Below are positions 1 to 7,632 of a stretch of 64,000 bases of DNA, piece after piece. The notes below the pieces were generated by a model. The model searched no databases. It had not been told where the DNA came from and saw nothing but the letters and a program-made list of their open reading frames with translations. The stretch is from Saprospiraceae bacterium (GTDB taxonomy: Bacteria; Bacteroidota; Bacteroidia; Chitinophagales; Saprospiraceae): the NCBI GenBank assembly GCA_016714445.1, contig JADJNF010000004.1:124001-188000 (forward strand), given 5' to 3'. How positions within the stretch are numbered: position 1 is the first letter of the stretch; each line of letters opens with the position of its first letter. The position numbers were made by a program, and so were the translations under genes.

Positions 1-1
1 A

Positions 2-835
2 GAAACAGGCATTGATTGTGGAGGCCTTGACTGTGTACCATGTGCGACAACAACGGACACCATTGAAGCACCGACCGGATATCTTCTTGCTTCTTATTTT
101 GAAACAGGATGGGATGGATGGACAGGTGGAGCAACAGATACAGAACGATACAAAGGTGATTTTTCCAGAGAAGGAGATTATTCTATCATGATCAGAGATG
201 ATAGTGGGGAAGAGTCAGCCATGACATCAGGGTCTATTGATTTAAGAAATTTCGCTAAAGTCAAGGTTGAGTTCTCTTTTTATTCCTACAGTATGGAAAA
301 AGGAGAAGAATTCCACTTAATGTACCACGATGGTTTACAATGGAAAACAATAAAAAATTATATCAGTGGTACGGATTTTTATAACAGCAATTTTTATGAT
401 GTAACCTTTGTGATGGATGCAACAAAATACAGTTTCATTCAGAATGGCAAATTCCGCTTTCAATGCAATGCAAGTACCAACGCAGATCAGATTTATATTG
501 ATGCAGTAAAAATTACGGGTATACCTACGGGAGCAAAAGAAAGTTATTATTTTGATCAAATATCAATTATTGCACATTATATCGGCCCGAATCCAGCAGA
601 AGTTGTCCCTAATATTGACATATTTCCAAATCCGGCTGAAGACAATATCAACATAGTTTCCAATGTAGAAATAATTGGTATAAAAATTATTGACTTGAAT
701 GGAAAAACGGTTAAGGAAGTTGATGTCAATAATGATATTTTTATCACAGATATCAGCAGTCTTTTATCAGGTTTTTATATGGTCACTATTCAGACTGAAA
801 AAGGAATAATCTCAAAAAGACTGATCAGGAAATAA
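2..835 (+). CDS. C-terminal part of a secreted T9SS protein (5' end outside window)
   Basis: The frame is open from base 2 without a start, so the gene begins upstream. The visible part opens with a Cys-rich linker (ETGIDCGGLDCVPC), which in Bacteroidota usually sits between a peptidase or adhesin body and a later domain. A beta-sandwich of MAM/jelly-roll type follows (about residues 35-165 of the fragment), and the protein ends in a type A Por sorting tail (IFPNPAEDNINI through KRLIRK) that directs secretion through the outer membrane by T9SS. The catalytic or binding part is not in the window, so the function is unknown. An intergenic repeat follows directly, and the next gene is convergent. 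Confidence 0.85.
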   Translation, partial: ETGIDCGGLDCVPCATTTDTIEAPTGYLLASYFETGWDGWTGGATDTERYKGDFSREGDYSIMIRDDSGEESAMTSGSIDLRNFAKVKVEFSFYSYSMEKGEEFHLMYHDGLQWKTIKNYISGTDFYNSNFYDVTFVMDATKYSFIQNGKFRFQCNASTNADQIYIDAVKITGIPTGAKESYYFDQISIIAHYIGPNPAEVVPNIDIFPNPAEDNINIVSNVEIIGIKIIDLNGKTVKEVDVNNDIFITDISSLLSGFYMVTIQTEKGIISKRLIRK

Positions 836-846
836 AGACTTACGTT

Positions 847-896
847 TATACAGGAGGATAAAGTAAGATTTTCGCAACCAATTTATTTTTAGTATA
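847..896 (+). repeat. Short copy of dispersed intergenic repeat (copy e)
   Basis: A 50 bp segment starts TATACaGGAGGATAA and ends GCAACCAATTTATTTTTAGTATA, matching both ends of the longer repeats at 2299, 5580, 13594 and 26301 but without their middle. It lies between two convergent genes. It may be an internally deleted version of the same element. Confidence 0.5.
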
Positions 897-968
897 CATT
901 AGAGAACCTCAGTTTTCAGTAGCAAACTTTACCTCTCAGTGATCTGTTTTAAATATTGATTTTATGAA

Positions 969-2015
969 TCAACTTTCATCGTCATAATACAGTATATAGT
1001 ATTTTCGGCCTTCGTTATCTGTTCCTTTTTCTATTTTATTTTTATCACCGTGCACATAAATATGGAAGTTTTTGTCCAGTTTTATGATACTTTTGAAAAC
1101 ACGGCTTTGTTTTTTGACAGCATAATCTGATATCTCAAAAGCATCACCCAATGCTGCGGATCGGGTATTCTGATACTCCTGTTTATAGTCCTGGAAGGCT
1201 TCCACTACTTTATCATCCTTAAATACCCGGGTTTCATATTCTACAGCATCAAACTTTTCCTGATGTTTAAAATATTCAAAGGAGCGATTCATGACGCTGG
1301 CTTCGTCAGACTTGTCGGTGTCAAACTCTTTGGACATTCGGTCTTTAATGAAACTTTTGGTAGCCTGTATGTAGTTTTTGGTTTGGTGATAATCATCAGC
1401 ACGCGCCGTGATCATCAGGAATTCTTCCCGCCAGTATTGGGCTTCCTTGTATCGGTTGCTGTGGTCTATGTTGCATATTTTAAATCCATCCTCCCGTTCA
1501 GTATTGAATATCAGGCAACCTTTGTCCAGTTTACCAACGTTGGTTCCGGAGTCTTTCAGGATGTGAAAAGTCTGTCCGTCTTTCTCCAACTTCAGGAACA
1601 AGTCTTTGTTTTCTGATTTGAATATGCCCACAGCATCTACAAGTTCGTCATCTACAAGGACATTGCTGAAATAGGAAATATACAACTCTCCCGATTTGAT
1701 ATTGGGGTGTTTTGATTTTTCATAGAGATGTCGGGCTATTTTGACCGATTGTTCGTGCAGACAGGATGGATCGTCAAAAATATTGGCCACAAAATTATAT
1801 ACCGGATTGAGCGCAACTTCACCAGATGAGAACGTAAAATTGAAATATTCAGGTTCCTTGAAATGGGTCATAAAATATTTGAAAAGGATGTCATACATCT
1901 CTTCATCATCAATACTGAGTAACACAGGAGAGTATGTAATGTCTTCTCCTTCATTGTGATTGCCTATAAAATGGGCGGTGACCCCATCAAGGGTAGCTTC
2001 TATATAATTGATCAT
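969..2015 (-). CDS. Nucleoid-associated protein, NdpA/YejK family (37-kDa, NA37)
   Basis: The 348-residue protein matches the Bacteroidota branch of the NA37 family (the Escherichia coli member is YejK). These are cytoplasmic proteins that associate with the nucleoid; their precise activity is poorly defined. Recognition is by overall pattern: the MINYIEATLDGVTAHFIGN start, a central ISYFSNVLVDDELVDAVGIFKSE segment, the K-rich DNA-binding-like stretch after residue 210, and the closing strand FHIYVHGDKNKIEKG. Length is normal. The gene is alone on the minus strand, convergent with the upstream secreted protein, and its promoter must lie in 2016-2100, where I see no clear TAnnTTTG box. Confidence 0.85.
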   Translation of the reverse strand: MINYIEATLDGVTAHFIGNHNEGEDITYSPVLLSIDDEEMYDILFKYFMTHFKEPEYFNFTFSSGEVALNPVYNFVANIFDDPSCLHEQSVKIARHLYEKSKHPNIKSGELYISYFSNVLVDDELVDAVGIFKSENKDLFLKLEKDGQTFHILKDSGTNVGKLDKGCLIFNTEREDGFKICNIDHSNRYKEAQYWREEFLMITARADDYHQTKNYIQATKSFIKDRMSKEFDTDKSDEASVMNRSFEYFKHQEKFDAVEYETRVFKDDKVVEAFQDYKQEYQNTRSAALGDAFEISDYAVKKQSRVFKSIIKLDKNFHIYVHGDKNKIEKGTDNEGRKYYILYYDDES

Positions 2016-2255
2016 GTATTTCCGATTTTTCTAAAAGGGCAAAGGTAGTAAGTAATATTTGAAAAAAATTGATAAATGCAGGGAGCATTAAACTTCAGTT
2101 TTCTATTCAAATGCTCCTAAATAGTGTCTTTTTGTAAAGAGATGATTTACTCTTAGTCATAAACATGTCAAGGATTTAGTTTTCCAATGATGATGATATT
2201 CATGTTTTTATTGTAACTTAAATATCTGAAATGACAAAATATCACTCAAACCACC

Positions 2256-2285
2256 TTGACAACTTATCAAAAATGTGTATCTTTG
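2256..2285 (+). promoter_or_regulatory. Bacteroidota-type promoter of the left X/Y cassette
   Basis: TTG at 2256-2258 is followed after 19 bases by TATCTTTG at 2278-2285, a full match to the TTG-N19-TAnnTTTG promoter of this phylum. The same promoter with the same spacing stands before the intact cassette at 5788-5817, and flanking bases (ATATCACnCAAA, ATCCGTTGTTA) are shared too. Transcription should start a few bases after 2285, so the repeat at 2299-2400 lies in the transcribed leader. Confidence 0.75.
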
Positions 2286-2298
2286 TATCATCCGTTGT

Positions 2299-2400
2299 TA
2301 TGCCGATGATAATTTTATTTGAGAAAAATTATGTCTTCATAATACTGAAAATCAATATGTTGGTTAAATCACTTTTTGCAAACCAATTTATTTGATGATA
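2299..2400 (+). repeat. MITE-like intergenic repeat inserted in the cassette leader (copy a)
   Basis: The 102 bp element runs from TATGCCGATGATAATT to TTTGATGATA, with TA at each end. It separates ATCCGTTGTTA from AAATATGCAAAAGTGC. In the paralogous leader at 5821-5850 those two blocks are only 8 bases apart, so this looks like an occupied site against a nearly empty one. There is no coding capacity. It would have to be moved by a transposase encoded elsewhere; none is in the window. Confidence 0.65.
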
Positions 2401-2407
2401 AAATATG

Positions 2408-2423
2408 CAAAAGTGCACTTTTG
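2408..2423 (+). promoter_or_regulatory. 16-bp perfect palindrome in cassette leader (operator candidate)
   Basis: CAAAAGTGCACTTTTG is a perfect inverted repeat. The identical sequence, with identical flanks (AAATATG before, AAAAAGAATAA after), occurs at 5848-5863 in the other cassette. Its position downstream of the transcription start would suit a roadblock operator or an RNA hairpin. The binding protein is unknown. Confidence 0.5.
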
Positions 2424-2453
2424 AAAAAGAATAAATTGGAAAAAGAGACATAG

Positions 2454-2537
2454 ATGTTACTACAAAATTTTATGTATTTAGCAACTTTAAAAAGTGAAGA
2501 TAAGGTAATTTCTGAAAAATTTATTGTGTTACACTGA
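2454..2537 (+). pseudogene. Remnant of gene X (C-terminal T9SS tail only)
   Basis: An open stretch of 27 codons encodes LLQNFMYLATLKSEDKVISE followed by KFIVLH. It aligns without gaps to the last 26 residues of the complete X protein encoded at 6100-7560 (LAQSGMYISTLISGERVVSE, then KFMVSY). The leader shared with that gene (GACATAGAT) stops just before, so an internal deletion appears to have removed the rest of X, roughly 1.6 kb counted from the right-hand cassette. The hairpin that follows X is still present at 2546-2588. The alternative, a short leader peptide, is less likely because the match is to a sorting tail. Confidence 0.7.
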
Positions 2538-2545
2538 TAAAATCA

Positions 2546-2588
2546 AAAACGACAAGAGCTAGCTCTTAAATGCAGCTCTTGTCGTTTT
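2546..2588 (+). terminator. Hairpin between X remnant and gene Y (terminator or attenuator)
   Basis: AAAACGACAAGAGCT (2546-2560) pairs perfectly with AGCTCTTGTCGTTTT (2574-2588) over 15 bp and ends in a T run. The ATG of Y is only about 20 bases further on. The same hairpin with a changed loop stands between X and Y in the right cassette (7571-7611). It may end most X transcripts while letting some continue into Y. Confidence 0.75.
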
Positions 2589-2609
2589 TCAACAATTAAT
2601 TCTACCTAT

Positions 2610-5524
2610 ATGCAAAGCAATAATATAAAAATCTTTGTACTTTTAATCACCATATTTCTTATTAATTCGTCTCTACCTGTTGCCCAAACTATCTGGAGAA
2701 GTAAAGCATCGAGAATAGGCGGAGTCTCCTATTCTGAAATATATTCTTTCAATTTACAAAATTGTGAGAAAAAAACATATTGTACCAAATCTGATTTTTC
2801 TGTTGGTGATTTAGTAATGCATCCAAATGGTCAATTATTCATAGGGGGAATTGATGGGGGACCGGAAGCTGAAATACAAGTCTTAGATACTTGCAGTCAA
2901 ATAAAGTCAGTGACAATACCAATTTCTATTGCAAATGTTAATGTTGGACAAAGTTTATTTGCACTTTGCGCAGATAAAGAAGGGCAGATATATGTTGCAT
3001 TTAATGCAAAAACAAATATATATAGATTTAATCCTGAAACAGAAATTTTTACTGATTTAGGGTCATTGCCCAATAATATGTATGTCTTAGATTTTACATT
3101 TACTGGAGGCAAGTTCTATGCATCAGGTTATGTTGGATCTGTTTCACATATTATGGAAATTGATTTGGATAACATTGGTCAAAGTAAAGTTTTATTTTCT
3201 GACAATAACGGAGCTTATTATGCAAAACTTATTACCATTCCAAATTTAAATGACTGCAAAGAAGCGGTCACTTACCTAAGTCGATGGGTGGATAATGGCC
3301 CAGAAGTTGGCATATTTGACTTTTCAGATGGATCATTCACACAAATATGCCTTGATGAAGGAAACGGCATGGCGTCCCTCTCGAATTCCTGGCCTCCGAC
3401 CCGGAATGCGATCTTCTCTTCGATCTCGACAGGGACAATAGCAGCGGGGTGTTTCCTTATGATTTTCGTAATGAAAACATAGTCTGTACAGAATATAAAA
3501 CCACGAGCATCGCTGACGATGATTTATTTCTCCATACATCAGTTGATCTGGATAGTATCATCATCAGACTTGATGGAGATGTGGATGGAAATTCAGAAGG
3601 GTTGACTCTTGATGCAAGCCTTCCTGATGCACTTCTTTCTTATCAAAATGGTAGATATATTTTGACCTTATCAGGCGACCGGTCAGATATAGCTTGGCGT
3701 AATGCACTCCAAGCCATCAGATACTCCCATACCGGTGACATCATATCTGCAGGGGTACGTACACTGACCATTACAGCGTACAATGCCATCAAGAGCAATC
3801 AGGCACAAAGCTTTATCCGTATAGGAGCACGTCCATACGCAGGAAGAGACACTACCCTTCTGGTATGTGCACAGCAAAAAGTAGAGGGCGTCTCTATATT
3901 GCTCGAAGGACAAGGAAATGGATACTGGCAACCAACATTGGTTAATGATGTCTATGACCCTTCAATAGATAATGAATCCGTTTACCAATACATTGTCCAA
4001 AGTCCAGAATGTGGTAATGACACAGCGGTGCTTAACATTCAAAAACTGCCCAACCGAACCCTTGACCTCGGTCCGGATATATCCATCTGCCAGGCAGAAA
4101 GTCATCTCATAAGTTTGCCCGTACAATCAGGGGATCAGATACGCTGGAGCGACGGAAGTACAGAAACGAACCGATCACTAAAGGCTCCCGCAAAAATATA
4201 TGTGGATATCACCACCTTAGATGGCTGTATCATTAGCGATACGATTGTTTTATCCCGATCTTATGTAAAAATACCAAAAGAGTTATCCATTGATCTTTGC
4301 AGCGGTGACACTTTCCTATATAATGGCATAGCCTATCTTCCGGGACAGAACATTACGGACAGTATACCAGCATCGTCGGGTTGTGATACCCTGATCAAGA
4401 TTACGTTACGGTCTGTTCCAGCTCAAATATTACTTAGAGATACGTTTACCTGCGACAATGCGACATTGATTATACAAAATATGCCATATAATGTCGGTGA
4501 TACTATCCTACGATTTAAACCTGCTGTAACGGGATGTGACACACTAATCAAAATGATTTATCAGTCGTACACCCTGCCGCAATTTATGGTTACTGTAGCA
4601 GATTCAGTATTGTGTGCCGGAGAGACAACTACAGCGACCTCATCACTATCAGGGAATATCAGATGGAGTACAGGAGCAACACAAAAAGAAGTTATACTAC
4701 CTTCGGGAAACTACACTGTCAGCTTTACAGATGATAAAGGATGTATTCAGACCAAAAGTGTCACCATCCAAAACGCGCCGGTCTTATCTTATGACATAGA
4801 TATCAAAATGCCGGATTGCGACCGCACCAATGGCAGTATCCGTGTGGAAAATGAAAATGCACCTGATCTTTATGAAATCACTATCAATGACATTCCTGTT
4901 TCAATGGGAATATCCGATAACCTAGGTGCAGGAAACTATATTATTTCCATTATGGATAAATACGGTTGCATCATCAAAGACACTGTTATCCTGTCATCTG
5001 TAAATGAATATACCGTCTCTATGACCGATGAAATCACCATCGACAAAATGAAACTACACGCTCTGGCTTTCACGGATTCCGGTGGCACGACGGATACGAT
5101 ACTGTTTAGTCCCGACACAAATATACAGGCTCAGCGCGATTCCATACTGATTGTCGGTGTGGAAGACAAGATCTACAGCATAAGTTTTGTGGATCAGAAC
5201 GGTTGTATTTTTGTAAAATCACTCAAAGTCAATGTAACCACACCAGCTTCGGCGTTTGAACTTCCCAATGTCATCAGCCACACATCTTCAACAAACGAAA
5301 ACAGACTCTTCTATCTCAAAAGTACGGGAATCACTTACGACATGTCCATCTATGACCGGTGGGGCAATCAGATATACGACAAACAAAACATAGAAGGAGG
5401 AAACCCTGAGTCAGCATGGACCCCTGAAAAAAGCAAGGTGCAACCCGGTGTTTATGTTTATTTCCTTACCATTCATACACCTGATGGTGCGGTGCAGAAA
5501 GTTGGGTCGTTGACGGTGTTGTGA
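2610..5524 (+). pseudogene. Gene Y, left copy: type B T9SS secreted protein with a frameshift
   Basis: The first part (2610-3482 frame) encodes a signal peptide ending SLPVAQ and a six-strand-repeat region resembling a beta-propeller (HPNGQLFIGG, DKEGQIYVAF). From about 3375 the homology continues in another frame (to 5524) through Ig-like/Cys-pair modules to a type B sorting domain (IYDRWGNQIYD through VYVYFLTIHTPDG). The intact paralog at 7633-10542 reads GCGTCTCCTCTCG where this copy reads GCGTCCCTCTCG, so one base is missing near 3375. Either this copy is dead or the base is a sequencing error. The region after 3277 is almost identical to the paralog, whereas the first 220 codons have diverged. 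Function: surface-exposed or released protein of unknown ligand. Confidence 0.75.
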
Positions 5525-5579
5525 TATTTCTAAGGTCACTTCAAATACGACCAAACCATAACAGCAATATTAATTTTAC

Positions 5580-5713
5580 TATACCGACGAGAATTTAATC
5601 TGTAAAGGCGATGATACTCATGTCTTCATCAAGACAAAAATTCTATCGGTATTATGCTCAAAATAAATGAATTATCTAACGAGTTTTTGGCAAACCAATT
5701 TATTTTGAGTATA
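5580..5713 (+). repeat. Dispersed intergenic repeat (copy b), with an internal inverted fragment
   Basis: The element starts TATACCGACGAGAATTTAAT and ends GCAAACCAATTTATTTTGAGTATA. Inside it, 5641-5674 reads, on the opposite strand, like the end of one element (TTTATTTTGAGCATA) joined to the start of another (ATACCGATAGAAT), as if two elements had once stood head to tail and were then rearranged. It lies between the left Y gene and the promoter of the right cassette. Confidence 0.6.
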
Positions 5714-5787
5714 AAAGGTTATTTATCAGGATGTTCATGTAATACCATGAATTTGCGCAGGATAAACAAAATATCACCAAAACTATC

Positions 5788-5817
5788 TTGACAACAAATA
5801 AAAAATGTGTATCTTTG
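5788..5817 (+). promoter_or_regulatory. Promoter of the right X/Y cassette
   Basis: TTG at 5788-5790, 19 bases, then TATCTTTG at 5810-5817. This is the same promoter as at 2256-2285. Transcription from here gives a leader of about 275 bases before the X start at 6100. The leader holds the palindrome at 5848-5863 and a second hairpin, CGATTTT/AAAATCG, near 6004-6024. Confidence 0.75.
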
Positions 5818-5847
5818 TATCATCCGTTGTTAAAACCTGCAAATATG

Positions 5848-5863
5848 CAAAAGTGCACTTTTG
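5848..5863 (+). promoter_or_regulatory. 16-bp perfect palindrome in cassette leader, second copy
   Basis: CAAAAGTGCACTTTTG, identical to 2408-2423, starts 31 bases after the TATCTTTG box. Keeping it unchanged in both cassettes while neighbouring bases differ suggests a selected site, though recent duplication could also explain it. Confidence 0.5.
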
Positions 5864-6099
5864 AAAAAGAATAAGCTGGGAAAATAGACATAGATACCAT
5901 TGATCTAAATAAAAAAAGAAAGTCCATATGATACATTGTGTTGACGTGGCTGCGCTTACACTGTACATACAGACCTTCCATCCTAAGCAGGACTGCAAAG
6001 GTACGATTTTCTTTTATAAAATCGACAATGGTTAAGCCTATATGTGGCGAGAGTTCACATGTTTTTTATTTATTTTTTAACCATTAAATTCATTTTATT

Positions 6100-7560
6100 A
6101 TGAACACAAAATTTTATTCATTAAGAAAGCGGGGGGGGCAAATAGTATTTTGCGCGACTCTTTGTATTATTATGTCTGCCTTTAGTTTTAAGGCTTCTGC
6201 GCAGTGGTACAGTATCACCGGAGATAATCTATTCAGGCAATATCTTTATGGTGTTGGAAATCATGATTATTATATTAATACAGAAGTTGGAGGGACTCCA
6301 TACGCTTCCACAGCCTACCCAATGAATACATCAGCAAGTATTTGTGGGGTATGGGATGGTCAAATCATTTTAAATACGTCAGCCGGTACTGCAAATAATT
6401 CTCTGTACATCCGTCCGGAATCTGCAAATGACTATGCAGATTATATAGATGGTGTAACAAGTGCTGATCAATTAGCAATACAGGATCATATACTATCGAT
6501 TACTCCATTTACAGACGGATTCCAAAAAATATCAGCCGATGCCAATAATACAGGCAGCATCACTGCATCCGACTTAACAGAAATTCAAAAATTAATTTTG
6601 GGTATAAATCAAAGCCTCGCAAGAAATAGTTGGGAATGGTTTGATGTTGACTATATCTCTGGATTTCCCACAGGTTTTTTTAATGGCCCCTGGGGCTACA
6701 CTCTACAAGCTACTTATCCTAATGTAAATGGATTTGGGGAATGGTTTGTAACTAATAAAACCAGAACATGGATACAGGCCAACACACCTGAATTTGCTGC
6801 TGCTAAGATAGGAGACGTTGTCAGCCCTGGTTCAGGATCAGATCATAATTCTTGGGTGTGCGCTGGAGTTGCTTACTTTAACTCTGGTAATTCAGAATCA
6901 AGAAATTCTACTTATGTAGAAAATAATACAAAAATAGACAAAGGCGATCTAATAGAGACTAACTTATATTTGGGTGGTGGTGATGATATTGCAGCATTAG
7001 AAATACCCATCTATATAGATCAAAAAAAAATTACTATTGAATCTATAGAAATGTTAAACGGATTTAAGCCTGATTATCATTATAATAAGAAAAACAATAG
7101 ATTGACAATTTTGTATCTTTATGATGGTACATCTACATTGGGTATCAAAGACATGAATATCCTTAGTTTAAAATTGCGGGTAAAAGAAAACATTGATGAC
7201 CTTTCAGATTATTTTGCATGGGATACCTCTCGAAATATAGAACTTTTGAACAAGGAAATAAAGTTTACTGATGCATTTGTAGAACTCAGGGTGGGTCGAG
7301 TAGTAAAATCTGAACTTAAGATTAATACATTTGTATCAAATGAAAACACAATAGTCAACGTGGTGAGTGATAAAGACTTGAATAAAGCTAATATTATTAT
7401 CAGCAATATGCAAGGTAAAATAATATATCAAAAAGAAGTAAATATAATTAGTGGAAATAATGAAATAGAATTCACTCACTTAGCCCAAAGTGGAATGTAT
7501 ATTTCTACACTAATAAGCGGAGAACGGGTAGTTTCTGAAAAATTTATGGTTTCATATTGA
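6100..7560 (+). CDS. Gene X: secreted dockerin-type protein with type A T9SS tail
   Basis: The 486-residue protein starts with a signal peptide (hydrophobic core about residues 15-32, cleavage after KASAQ). Residues about 115-175 form a dockerin type I pair: DGVTSADQLAIQDHIL and DANNTGSITASDLTEIQKL, the second a clear calcium loop. Residues about 285-395 have the strand pattern of a cohesin-like sandwich. The last 80 residues are a type A Por tail (SEKFMVSY end). Family knowledge says dockerin modules in Bacteroidota secreted proteins are calcium-stabilised interaction modules rather than proof of a cellulosome. It is the first gene of the right cassette, 72 bases before Y, separated from it by a hairpin. 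Confidence 0.75.
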   Translation: MNTKFYSLRKRGGQIVFCATLCIIMSAFSFKASAQWYSITGDNLFRQYLYGVGNHDYYINTEVGGTPYASTAYPMNTSASICGVWDGQIILNTSAGTANNSLYIRPESANDYADYIDGVTSADQLAIQDHILSITPFTDGFQKISADANNTGSITASDLTEIQKLILGINQSLARNSWEWFDVDYISGFPTGFFNGPWGYTLQATYPNVNGFGEWFVTNKTRTWIQANTPEFAAAKIGDVVSPGSGSDHNSWVCAGVAYFNSGNSESRNSTYVENNTKIDKGDLIETNLYLGGGDDIAALEIPIYIDQKKITIESIEMLNGFKPDYHYNKKNNRLTILYLYDGTSTLGIKDMNILSLKLRVKENIDDLSDYFAWDTSRNIELLNKEIKFTDAFVELRVGRVVKSELKINTFVSNENTIVNVVSDKDLNKANIIISNMQGKIIYQKEVNIISGNNEIEFTHLAQSGMYISTLISGERVVSEKFMVSY

Positions 7561-7570
7561 TAAAAACATT

Positions 7571-7611
7571 AACGACAAGAGCCTGCATAAATATGCAACT
7601 CTTGTCGTATT
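7571..7611 (+). terminator. Hairpin between X and Y in the right cassette
   Basis: CGACAAGAG (7573-7581) pairs with CTCTTGTCG (7599-7607), with an inner TGCAT/ATGCA stem, followed by ATTTTT. It corresponds to the hairpin at 2546-2588: the outer stem is kept and the loop has changed. Y starts 22 bases later, so the hairpin may set the X:Y expression ratio. Confidence 0.7.
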
Positions 7612-7632
7612 TTTAAAACTAGGTTTAATTTT

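Noticed and set aside
2546..2588. Hairpin before gene Y as a riboswitch
   Set aside because: It is a simple long stem with a short loop and T run; no conserved multi-stem ligand fold is seen.
5783..5998. Minus-strand frame of 71 codons before gene X
   Set aside because: It covers the cassette promoter and leader and has no homology to any recognisable family.
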